Source of the DNA: Notospermus geniculatus
Lineage: Eukaryota; Nemertea; Pilidiophora; Heteronemertea; Lineidae
DNA length: 64,000 nucleotides
Direction: 5' to 3'
Assembly: GCA_002633025.1 (NCBI GenBank)
Contig: NMRB01000008.1
Location: forward strand, 756,532-820,531
The notes beneath the pieces are model-generated. The model worked only from the letters and a program-made list of their open reading frames with translations, ran no database searches and was not told the origin of the DNA. Both the position numbers and the translations under genes were made by a program. Each line of letters opens with the position of its first letter. Position 1 is the stretch's first letter. Shown one piece after another: positions 25,139 through 35,843 of the stretch.

Positions 25139-26148
25139 CCTGAAATCAAAGAACATTTTTTTGCAATGAAAGTGTTTATGACTCAGGATTTCCTCATTGG
25201 GCAGTTCATGTCAGTAAAAAACAATACTGAGACTACATACCATTCTGAATCATGCTGCTGGATAAGTTTTCGTCAAATAACATAGATATTCAGAACCCAA
25301 GCTTTTATATTTTCGTCTGCCATCCCTCCCTAAAACGTCTCTTACCTGTTTCCGAACAATTTAGATATCACTCAGCTGTATGTGTTATTATACTTCCTAT
25401 TTCCTATCCAGAACTTCCACTCCTGGCAGAATTGCGTGTCAACTGTCATCTGTCAGATATTTGCTTTGAATCACAATTGTTCATTGCAGTGTCCTCAAAA
25501 CCTTGCAGTTTGCTCTCACAAGGTTTTGATAAGATAAGATACAGTATTGCCCAGAATTGCAATTCCCTGGAAGCTTTGCCAAGCATTTCATAATCTTTGG
25601 TTGTTTTCATATATTGAGTGGTGCAATGATACTTCGCACAAACAATCACCAAATGAGGTCAAGTGGGGCATTTATAAAGGTGTGATGCAACCAGAGCCAC
25701 TCTCAATGTTACTCAATCCTTTCTAATGTTTAGACAAAGAATTCCTCTTTGAAAAACTTGATGGTGGTTTCCAGCAGAAATACCAAATGGATATAAACAG
25801 AATGTACAACAGACCAAACCCATGCCTTATCATCTATTATTGTTTATTTAATTGATTATTTTATATATAGAGAGGGCATGAACTGTACTGTTTGTTTACT
25901 TTTGGCTAAGTGTGAAAAAGAACAAATGTTTTATGTCAGAAGTGGATCTAACTAAACCTACTCTCAAAAAGAACATAAACAAAAGCGGCAGAAAACACCA
26001 CCACCTGAAGAGAGGATGCCTTTTTCAACAGATACAAAAACATATGATTTACAAATAACTGGCAGAAGAAATTTTATGAATGAGATGGAACTTCATTTAA
26101 AGACTGAAATAAAACACAAGAAGACTGCAAAACATCTGGTGTAATTCC
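25139..26148. other. Intergenic stretch between the four-pass gene and CUL5
   Basis: No conserved exon was recognised. The stretch should contain the promoter and non-coding first exon of the four-pass gene, whose start sits directly behind a splice acceptor. The open frames 25052-25285, 25252-25593 and 25446-25652 have no recognisable features. Confidence 0.5.
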
Positions 26149-26154
26149 TTTATT
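26149..26154 (-). terminator. Polyadenylation signal of CUL5
   Basis: AATAAA on the minus strand lies about 1.2 kb after the CUL5 stop codon. The stretch between is A/T-rich and non-coding, so it is read as the 3' UTR. It contains a 22-bp perfect palindrome centred on CATGCATG at 26479-26500. Confidence 0.5.
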
Positions 26155-27360
26155 TCAGTATAAATAACAATTACAATTATACACTGATTTGACATGTAAC
26201 ATTCAAGCCAAATCCAGGGCTTCAGCTGGGCTGGAACACAGGGATGTTCATCCCATATATACACAACTAATCTGCGTGAACCTAAGGCGAGGCTCATTCT
26301 ATTCCACAATGTCAAACATCTCAGTCGGTCCAAAACTACCTAGGGAAACTTGGTGCCTATTATAAACAAAACAGTGCAGGAGCCAAGGCTTCACATGTCT
26401 GAAGCGGTGACCTGGGTCATCGAAATGCACAATGAGATGCGAGTTTTTATCACTTGCCATAAAGTTATGGATTTGGTAAAAAAAACATGCATGTTTTTTT
26501 GCTAGTTTTGACCTCAGAGGAAGAACTGAGGGGACAGCTGTAGGTATATTTTGTTGAGGCACTCTCAAAATACATGATTCATCAATCTGGCTGACGTCAT
26601 CGCAAAAGCAACATCAGATCTTCACCATTTTAGGTACACAGTGAAGAAATTACATGTATCTGCCAATTCATACGGTTTCCCAAATTCCGACATTTTAAGG
26701 TAAAATAATGCAATGATCATCATGATTAAAAACATTCCTTCCACGAATGGTCACACTTGAGGCCGAGATATGCAGCGGACACATTGTAGCTAGAGGCACC
26801 TTTTCCAAGGTTTGAAGCAACTTGTTTCAGAATCTGCCGATTCAGAAACTGTATTACATGTAAATATACCCGTGCATCCACTGCATCATGCATGCAATGC
26901 CAGATTACAGGATGTCGCACAATTTTTCCACAATTCAAGCCCAAAATAGAAAGCAGAGCAAGAATTTTTCAGAACCACATGCCTTCCTTGATTTCATCCT
27001 GAAAATTTCTGAAAAGTAGTGGGGTGATTCCACGCACCAAAGAAAAACAAGGAAGCCGAATTGAATGAAAAGGTCTATGGACCATGTGCTCACCCGGGGC
27101 CCTAATAATGGACAAATGAGTCATCTATTGACACTGCTGATGAAACATGGTTCAGGTAAAATCACTACCTCAGGCAAACATAAAATGTGTAAGGTCAAAT
27201 TCCCTTGAATTTCACACTTACATGTACAGTGACTTCTAAGTTTTTGAGCTCAGATTCTGATGTTTCACTATTTTCCCAATGAGACACGTCTAGGACCATA
27301 AGTTGCCGCATACTCTCCTTAGAGTTAGAGACCCCGGTAGGCTGTACCTGAACTGCTAGT

Positions 27361-30300
27361 CTACGCCATGTAGATAAACATGTTAATGTTATCTTCCGCT
27401 CGCTTCATATATTTATGTTCAATCAACCATTCAATTTGCTCTTTGATCATCTTTTTTGAAGGGAGGAACATGTTTTTGAGAATTTCCACCAGTTCTGTTT
27501 GTAAGGCAGCATTTGTGAACTTCTTCCTCATTTTCATAATCTTGACAATAGCCTCCTGGAAATAAAGAGCAAACTTGTCAATTCCTAGGAACAGGATATG
27601 CGCTACTATACAAAATGTACAGTACTACATGTATGTACTTCAACGAAGGTTCAGCAGCTAATTATCAAGAATAAAGTGCTGAGAAACATACCTGCACCCT
27701 GAGTATCCTGAGCTGCACAATGCCTTCATTGTCTTCTTCCTTTGCTCTTTCGGTAGACAACTGTAGACGTCCAATCAGATTGATCTTACCTCGTTTTTGC
27801 ATTTTCCCATTTTTACTGCAAGAACAATGGGTTTCAAAACTGAGGAGTATTCAAAACTACATATGCACCATTGAAATACACGTGCATGAATACACAAACC
27901 GTATCTACCATTTCAACACAGCAAAGTGTCCTACATGCAGACATTGAAGGGGTGAACAATATGATTATGCAGACATTCATTTATATTGGAATCCATTACA
28001 ATATGAATCTAAACTCAAATCAATTTCCTGGTATCACTAAAGGATGCCTGTACTTACACTAGAGCAAACTCCTGGTTTGCGTAGAACTGTGTGCTATCAG
28101 TGAAATCTTTGGGGGTTTTGGCTTCGGGTGAACACTGTAGCACTTGTCTTTTTATCTTTGGGAAGGCAATCAGGGACTGAAAACCAGGAAAATAGGAGTC
28201 AAAACAGAGGTAACACATTAAAATCCAGACAAAGAATGCACTGCAGTGGACATGATTTCATATAATACCTTACTTTTTTCACTCATCATTGGAATCAATG
28301 CAAAGAACTCACCCATAATGTTCTCCGTAATTCAGCATCTGGAAGACCAGTCGCTAGCTTGAGGTTTTCAAATGAGATTTTGTCCTTGGGCCGTTCATTC
28401 CATGAAAATAACACAGCCATTTGAAACGTAGTTACCTCTAAATCATAACGACCCATCTCATTTTCAAATGTGATCTGAAAGGAAGCCATGGAACATTACA
28501 GCAAATACACTCAACTTGTCTATTGGTGTATGAGTATGAGAATGGATAAAATGCAAGTTTTAACAGAACAGGTGCCCAGTGTCAAGCTTATCCGCAGGAG
28601 AAGCACGAAATTTTTGAGGGTACCTAACATTACCACATTCAGATACCTACAATACCATTGGACATAAGATGGTGCCACTGCAGCTTCCTCCCACTATGTT
28701 TCATTCTGTAGAAGTCCTCAACCTGTGGGATGTAGTCCTCCAACTCCATTGGTAAAGACACAGGCACACGATCACTGCTACGAGCCCAAGCACCAGCGTT
28801 CAGAATCTTGATGTTTATTGAATCTGTAAGTGAAATGACAGGAGAAAAGATTTGAAGAAACACAGAGCCCAATACAACTACCATAATCAACAGGAAAGGG
28901 AAGTCACAGGGATGAAGAAGCTGCACACTCCTCACATGGTACATCACTTCCATGGAAAAGCTGACAACTTACCTGCAATTCCTTCGTTATTGTTCCGTTG
29001 AGCCTCTTTGAATTCTGCATTCAAGTCTTCACTCACTTTTATGTCTTGGAACATTCTTGCTAATTTGTTGACAAAGTCAGCTGGCATACCAACCTCCTGC
29101 AAAGGAATTTCATTTACTTTTTACCATGAAGTAAAAGAATATCCCAACATGAAAGACCAAATTTACTGAATACGACTAGGTAAAATATGACGTCACATCA
29201 TCACATACCCTCAACCACTCCACCATGTTTTCCTCCTTCTCATTATCAGCAGATGTGTCAAGGATTAATCTTCTTGTCAGGTGGGCTTTGTGATATCTCA
29301 TGAACACATCTTTATTCTGGACATATTTCAACACTAAGAGCTGAAAGACAAGTTTCAGTGAGTGATCAGTTCCTATATCATGGCCTATGTTGTAGGCATG
29401 CCTAAGGGATCAACGCCAAAACTTTCTGGAACCAAGCAAGAAATTCTTCAACAGCAGAGTCCAAGATGTGACCACAGGTGTCATATTTCAATCATACAAC
29501 AAAAATATTTCCTCTTCTATGCAGAATACCAATTCAATATTACTTACCACATCTCTGAGCTTCTTTTCCACTTCTTCTGAAGTGAGTTTTTTGCTAAGTG
29601 GTGTCTTTCTGAGTAACATATCACAGTAATTGGCCAAGAGTTCAGGACATTTGGACTCTGGTTGGGTTTTGGCACTAACTCTGCAATCATAAAGCATTTG
29701 GATTCTTTTGTCAAGAACCACCCAACAAATTGCCGAGAATAGGTACATGTACTTACAAGGTCCAAGAATTTAAGAGAAAAGTATTTCATATCAAAATCAT
29801 TACTCACCCTTTGTTTTTGACAGGGAGCTCAAGTTTGAATACAGATGTATCATTCACTACATTTCTATATGCCTGCAAAATGGAGAAATAACTCAGTGAA
29901 GGAAACGCAACAAAATCTTTCATAATTCAGATTCTTACTGACACAGCACACGACACACCCTACAACATCACATTATTTCCCATTTCAAACATTTTGTCAT
30001 ATACCCAACAACTTTCAGGAACAAAATGGATAATACCAACACTGAGAGTGTCAGTGACACCAAACCTGAAAGCTCACCTTATCTCTTGATGTGAGAAACC
30101 TAGGGTCATCACGAAAAGCTTCTTTCACCAGCAGACTAAATTTGTTGAACAGTATGAGGAGTTGTTCTACATACTTCTCTGAGTCCTGCAAAGGAAAGTA
30201 CAATGTAGTTCAAGAGTAAAATCTTGCAGAGTAGACAGTGACAATTCTGGTCAACAACAAAGACTTCACTTACTGTTGTGATCATATCAGCAGTTGCAAT

Positions 30301-33300
30301 CATGTCCGCCAGGCCTGCACTGACAATGTGCTCTTCTAGTGCACACAGCATCGGAGTAATGCCTTCAGGCACACGGTCCATCAGACTGAACATCAGTCGG
30401 AGCCCTGCAAGCCAATACACGTTGCAGATTACGTACCAAATTCAAAGAACACAATTTCTACTCCTCAGCAAAACTAGTGCATTTTTCCACGAACTTGCCA
30501 TACATAAATTCATCAGATCAACCAATCACCAACTTCCGTTACTCATTCCCGCATATTTCCCACAACCATGGTCATACATACTCGATGTCTCATTACTCTT
30601 GATCATCTGAGGACATTCGGCAAGGATTGTATCTTTGAAGGCTGTCACCAGGACATTTACGCAACAGTCAACCAGCTGAAAAACGAGTCATAAATTCAGC
30701 ATGCATCTCCACAATTACTTTCTGAATACAGCCTTTGCTTCATGCCGGTTATCTACATAAAAGAACGAGAAATGTTAAATTCTCTCAATAAGCGAATTTG
30801 ATGACCTCCACGCCGCAGACATGCCAGCTAGAGTTAACATGTTTCGCCATCCTTGGGACCTGATGTGTCAAGTTCAATGATAATCCTGGGACTGCAGGCC
30901 TTTCCGTTTGACGGGCGCGAAAACGCATGCGCCAAATTTCAAAATCGCACCTTTCGTCTCTAGATAATTGTATATTGCAGACTCAGTGAAAGTTTGAGGT
31001 TGGTACGATTTAGCGGTTTTCTTGGATCCGTTCACAGAAAAAAATTGATAGAGCTACATAGAAAGAAGTGAGTGTGTGGAGGTCATAATTATCTGAGGAT
31101 ACTTCACAGTCATTGATTCCAACTGTGGGCAACTCCAGATGTGGGCTCACCTGAGAAGCATACAAAATCAAGCCAACTTACTGCTGTCACAGAACTGCAT
31201 CCTTTCCTTGTCTCCAGGTATCTTGATGCCCTTTGTTCCTCCTCCTTGAGCTTGGCATCAGCATATTTCATATAATTCTGGACGCCATTTTCTGCTAGAT
31301 ACTCAGGAGCTTTACTCCTGTAGAATGATTCTGTTGCCTCGAGGTATGCTTTCTCGAAATTGTCTCTGTAGATCTTGAGTTTATCTTCAACATCACTACT
31401 AAGGTTTACTGCAAATCAAGTACAGCTCAGCTTTCATATCACAATGGAGAGAGATATGCCTAACATCCCACACAATTTTCCACTTCAATACCATTTGCAA
31501 AATTTTGATCAGCAGACACCAGTTTACCAGGAAGCCACATACCACATGATAATATTTTGAATTAATTATCCAGAAAACATTACTGTAATGTTAAATTCTC
31601 TCAATAAGCGAATTTGATGACCTCCAGAAAACATTAATTTACAGCTTGATAACCAGGGATACACTGAACCCTTGTGTTCATACCGTATGATTCTCTAACT
31701 CCAATCACCAACTGTGAATCAAATGCCTCTCCATTTCGTTCAGCATGGACAAGCTTCATGGCACTATCTTGTAATCTAGGCTTGATATCAGAGAATATAC
31801 TCTGGTTCCAACTGTCTAACATGAGCTGAGGAGAAAAACAACAAAGAAATCAACATAAACTGAAGTGAAGAAATTGGCCTTCAATCCAATGAAATTTGAC
31901 AGGACGAAATCAGTCTGGAGGCATTCTTACTTGTGGTTTCATATTCGGCATTATTTCTTCAAATTCATCTCACCTTTCTCACAATACTCTCTTCTTGATT
32001 TTTTTTCTGTCCCCCACTGGGCGCCTTGCCTGCTAGTGACGTTTCCAACTGGCCAAAAGGAAGAGGCAGGTAGTCACACTGTGTGAAAAATTTTCCCCAT
32101 TCGGCGATATACGCTTTAAGTAGGGCTGAATCATCATGATGTTGCATAACTCTCTGAAATCAAAAAGTAAGATTGTGGAATGTTCTTCAAATTCACTCAC
32201 ACAACATCTTGAGACATGAACATGAATTGAAGAGGCAGAAGTTGTCACTGTTTTTCTCCAAAATGGTGTCTAAGGAAGGTTTACTGCAAATCAAGTACAG
32301 CTCAGCTTTCATATCACAATGGAGAGAGATATGCCTAACATCCCACACAATTTTCCACTTCAATACCACTTGCAAAACTTTGATAAGCAGACACCAATTT
32401 ACCAGGAAGCCACATACCACATGATAATATTTTGAATTAATTATCCAGAAAACATTACTGTAATGTTAAATTCTCTCAATAAGCGAATTTGATGACCTCC
32501 AGAAAACATTAATTTACAGCTTGAGTTAAAGATAACCAGGGATACACTGAACCCTTGTGTTCATACCGTATGATTCTCTAACTCCAATCACCAACTGTGA
32601 ATCAAATGCTTCTCCATTTCGTTCAGCATGGACAAGCTTCATGGCACTATCTTGTAATCTAGGCTTGATATCAGAGAATATACTCTGGTTCCAACTGTCT
32701 AACATAAGCTGAGGAGAAAAACAAGAAAGAAGTCAACATAAACTGAAGTGAATTTTACCACGGCCACCATAGCCATGGCCTTGGGTGCCCACCCCCAAAA
32801 ATGTGCAGCGACCTTGGTGCCCCCGTTAATCTTACTTGACTTCATCATTACCCGAGGCCAAAATGGCAGTGCCCCACGAAATTTTAAATTCAAGCCCTGT
32901 AACAGTGAAGAAATTGGCCTTCAATCCAATTAAAGGTCATGGGGGTTTAAGATCAAATTCCCCATTTGGGATCCCTGTCAAGTTATGTTTCTGAAACTTG
33001 GAGGGATGAATGAAGGGCAATAGACATTATTTTTGATAACATAAATGACTAATTAGCTCTTTTGTTTTATCTTTGAGGCCAAATTACTCCTAGAATCTTG
33101 CCATTTGGTGGGCTGATTTTTTCACCTCCTATTAGCGTTGACTGTCTGCTACATATATCAAAAAGAAAAACATTTGATTTTCATTGGTAAGTCCTAAAAA
33201 ATGCTTCATTTGATAACTGACTTTTCCTTAAGTTGTGTTTTGCTTAACACTCAGACCTGTAATAATCACTGTTTTGACTAGACTTGACATCTTTGACATA

Positions 33301-35638
33301 AGGGGGAAGGCTTTCATTGTATGCTTTTATGCCCTATTCTTCATTCTGAATGGCTATTATTATCCAGGTACCATATCAATGTGATTGTGAATTCATGTTT
33401 GATTGACTGGCATTGAATGGTATCCAGTCCACCCCCAAGAATAATGGACTAGACCCTATTCATTTGGTCTGGGTTGTGGTTTTTAGGCATAATGCCCCAC
33501 GCCTATTTTTATCTTGGCTCAGAGGGTCGCTTAAGACATTTTCATTTTGACTTTCTGGTCATTTTTGACAATGATATCTTGGAACAGAATTGTTTTTTTT
33601 ATCATGGGCTTGTAGAGTGGGTTGGATTTTGTGTATATTCCAGGTTTTTCTATGAAAAAGCCATATGTTGACCTTTGCCTGCGCGGACAAAACCTAATGA
33701 AGAAAATCATACTAAAACAAAAGAGCTAATTAGTCATTTATGTCATCAAAAATAATGTCTATTGCCCTTCATTCATCCCTCCAAGTTTCAGAAACATAAC
33801 TTGACAGGGATCCCAAATGGGGAATTTGATCTTAAACCCCCATGACCTTTGACAGGACGAGATCTGTCTGGTGGAGGCATTCTTACTTGTGGCTTCATAT
33901 TCGGCTTTACATGTATTTCTTCAAATTCAACTTACCTTTCTCACAATACTCTCTTCTTGATTTTTTTTCTGTCCCCCACTGGGCGCCTTGCCTGCTAGTG
34001 ACGTTTCCAACTGGCCAAAAGGAAGAGGCAGGTAGTCACACTGTGTGAAAAATTTTCCCCATTCGGCGATATATGCTTTAAGTAGGGCTGAATCATCATG
34101 ATGTTGCATAACTCTCTGAAATCAAAAAGTAAGATTGTGGAATGCTCTTCAAATTCACTCACACAACATCTTGAGACATGAACATGAATTGAAGAGGCAG
34201 AAGTTGTCACTGTTTTTCTCCAAAATGGTGTCTAAGGTCGTGAAACAGGTGCCAATGGGGAATTAATTTTGACTATCTACATAGACACAGCTGAGCAAAC
34301 AATTTCAATGGCATCAGTACCACAACTATTTCAAGAGAATCATATCACACAAAGCTCTCTTTACTCACTGACTGTGCCTGCTTGATGAATTCTAAAATAT
34401 CATCTTTTAAAGCACCATTCACTTTGTTGGGACCCTTGTCATCCCAGAGGCAGACAGAGTGTACAGCCCTGAAAGACAATATAGTTATGTCAATTTGACT
34501 ATCAGCAAATATAATACTGCACCTAACTAGGTGACTGAAGCAGACCAGAGAGGTCTGTCCAAACACCATACTGGTTACAAGTTATCAAGATGCTCTTATT
34601 CTTGGGACAGAACATGTTGGAGTACCTGGTCATCAAGTGTGGTAACTCTTTTAATTTCCTGGTCCCAATTAAAATACTCACCAAAAAAGGTCATACCACT
34701 CTGCTCTTGGGACTGTTTCCTGTCTTAAAAGTTTTAAGACAGTAGGCCGCATAGTGGGCCATTTGTCCTCAAACTGCAATTGCCCGTGACCCTGAAAATA
34801 TCATGCACAAAAATCAAAATACAGAAATGGGAAATGCAAGAAGCCAAAACTTAGAATCAGAATGTTAGTTGATTCAGCTCAGACCATGTTTGCAAGCCCC
34901 AGATTCATCTTATCTCTGAGGTAGCTAGGTCTAAGCCTATAGAACATTGGATTATTGAAACAAAGATGACCCCAACTTCCTGAATCAATGATAATAGGCC
35001 TATAGCCTAGGCAGTAGTGATGATCAATGGCACAGGGCTCGATGACTTCATTCAATTCAGTTCTTTTGCCATAGCCATAGCCTAAGTAGCAGAGTTTTGC
35101 CAAGGCCTAACCAAGCTACACAGTCACACAACAAGCAACACAAAGAGTGAAAACCACCACGGCACCACCAATTCCTAATCCTAAACTCACGGCCACGCTC
35201 GCTCAGGCACACAACAAAGAAAGCAAATTAGGAAAGTGGCTGCACTGGGCTGGCTAGCTACCCATCATCATATATACCGTAGGCATCGCCTAATTGTGGG
35301 TGAACAACATTCGCTGTCAATGCATGATGATGAGGTACCGATGACGAATGAGTGCGAGTGCAGTGTGTAGTGTACACACACACACAGTCATACATTGTAT
35401 CTGTGTATGACTGTGTGTGTAGATTCGGGACTGGGTTGCCTGGCCACCCGAGATCAAAAGTGCAACTAAAAATGAACAATGACAAAATATTCAGGGCAAT
35501 CAGTTTATCTTATTCTAAGGTACACTCTTATTCTATTCATCAGATTGTAATGGATTCGTAATCATCAGTTCATCAGGGCTACAATTTCGACACTTTTATG
35601 AAGTTTTCTGCATCACTCACTTTTAGCATCGCTGCCAT
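27361..35638 (-). CDS. CUL5: Cullin-5 (scaffold of CRL5 ubiquitin ligases)
   Basis: Scaffold joining Elongin-BC/SOCS-box receptors to the RBX2 RING subunit. Exons: 35621-35638, 34682-34791, 34369-34468, [33936-34115, 32567-32708 or their copies 31974-32153, 31684-31825], 31182-31408, 30582-30675, 30274-30404, 30078-30185, 29808-29872, 29548-29680, 29209-29340, 28973-29096, 28651-28823, 28313-28474, 28058-28176, 27692-27815, 27361-27555. With one copy of the duplicated pair the product is about 778 residues (human CUL5 780). Landmarks in order: QFEDKWPTMRPTVLKLLRQE, VHSVCLWDDKGPNKV, GVQNYMKYADAKLKEEE, RDDPRFLTSRDKAYRNVVND, FMRYHKAHLTRRLILD, the cullin homology core ILNAGAWARSS, GRKLQWHHLMSNGIITF, KRGKINLIGRLQL, and the neddylation/winged-helix end KIMKMRKKFTNAALQTELVE to NMFIYMA. 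The start MAAMLK is a six-codon first exon. It is divergent from VBP1. Confidence 0.97.
32753..32903. mobile_element. 151-bp insertion with AGTGAA target duplication
   Basis: Copy A reads ACTGAAGTGAAGAAATTGG without interruption. In copy B the same site is split by 151 bases, with AGTGAA on both sides (32747-32752 and 32904-32909). The insert has no clear inverted ends and no frame of note. It is probably a short non-autonomous element. Confidence 0.7.
32932..33850. mobile_element. 919-bp foldback element with about 138-bp inverted ends
   Basis: The left end AAAGGTCATGGGGGTTTAAG and the right end are inverted copies over about 138 bases (32932-33069 and 33713-33850), with very few differences. 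The roughly 640-base core has no transposase frame. The element is absent from the paralogous site in copy A (about 31905), which confirms it is an insertion. A target duplication is not clear. Confidence 0.85.
35378..35420. repeat. Inverted repeat with 17-bp perfect arms in CUL5 intron 1
   Basis: ACACACACAGTCATACA (35378-35394) is followed by nine bases and then its exact inverse (35404-35420). It lies in CUL5 intron 1, about 200 bases from the first exon. The arms are partly CA/TG simple repeat. Confidence 0.7.
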
Positions 35639-35843
35639 ACAGGTTTTTCACGCGTGATTCAGAAGTCGACGAGAAATAAGAAAATAAAAAGGTTGAATTT
35701 ATTAAATGTTAAAAAGGCATGAAATCCTCAAAAAACAGGCTTATCATTGGAAATCATTAGCATAAAATAACTTTCAGTAAATTTTTAAATTGACTTTTTT
35801 AATAAATTAGTGTCATTCCTGTCCGAAGGTGGCGTTGATCAAA
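35639..35843. promoter_or_regulatory. Bidirectional promoter region, CUL5 / VBP1
   Basis: The CUL5 (minus) and VBP1 (plus) start codons are 205 bases apart, so this segment must hold both 5' UTRs and core promoters. It is A/T-rich in the middle and has CG words near both ends. CAAAATGGCGACG spans the VBP1 start. No TATA box was assigned. Confidence 0.6.

Larger units (their letters stand above)
31401..34237. repeat. Tandem duplication covering two CUL5 coding exons
   Basis: Copy A (31401-32275) and copy B (32276-34237) are near-identical. Each contains the 60-codon exon beginning RVMQHHDDSALLKAYI, the following 47-codon exon LMLDSWNQSIFSD, their introns, and the acceptor of the next exon. 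Copy B is longer because its intron holds two insertions (32753-32903 and 32932-33850). I count three base differences between the coding parts of the copies, and all are synonymous. The copies join directly, with CTAAGG before AAGGTTTACTGC. Confidence 0.9.
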
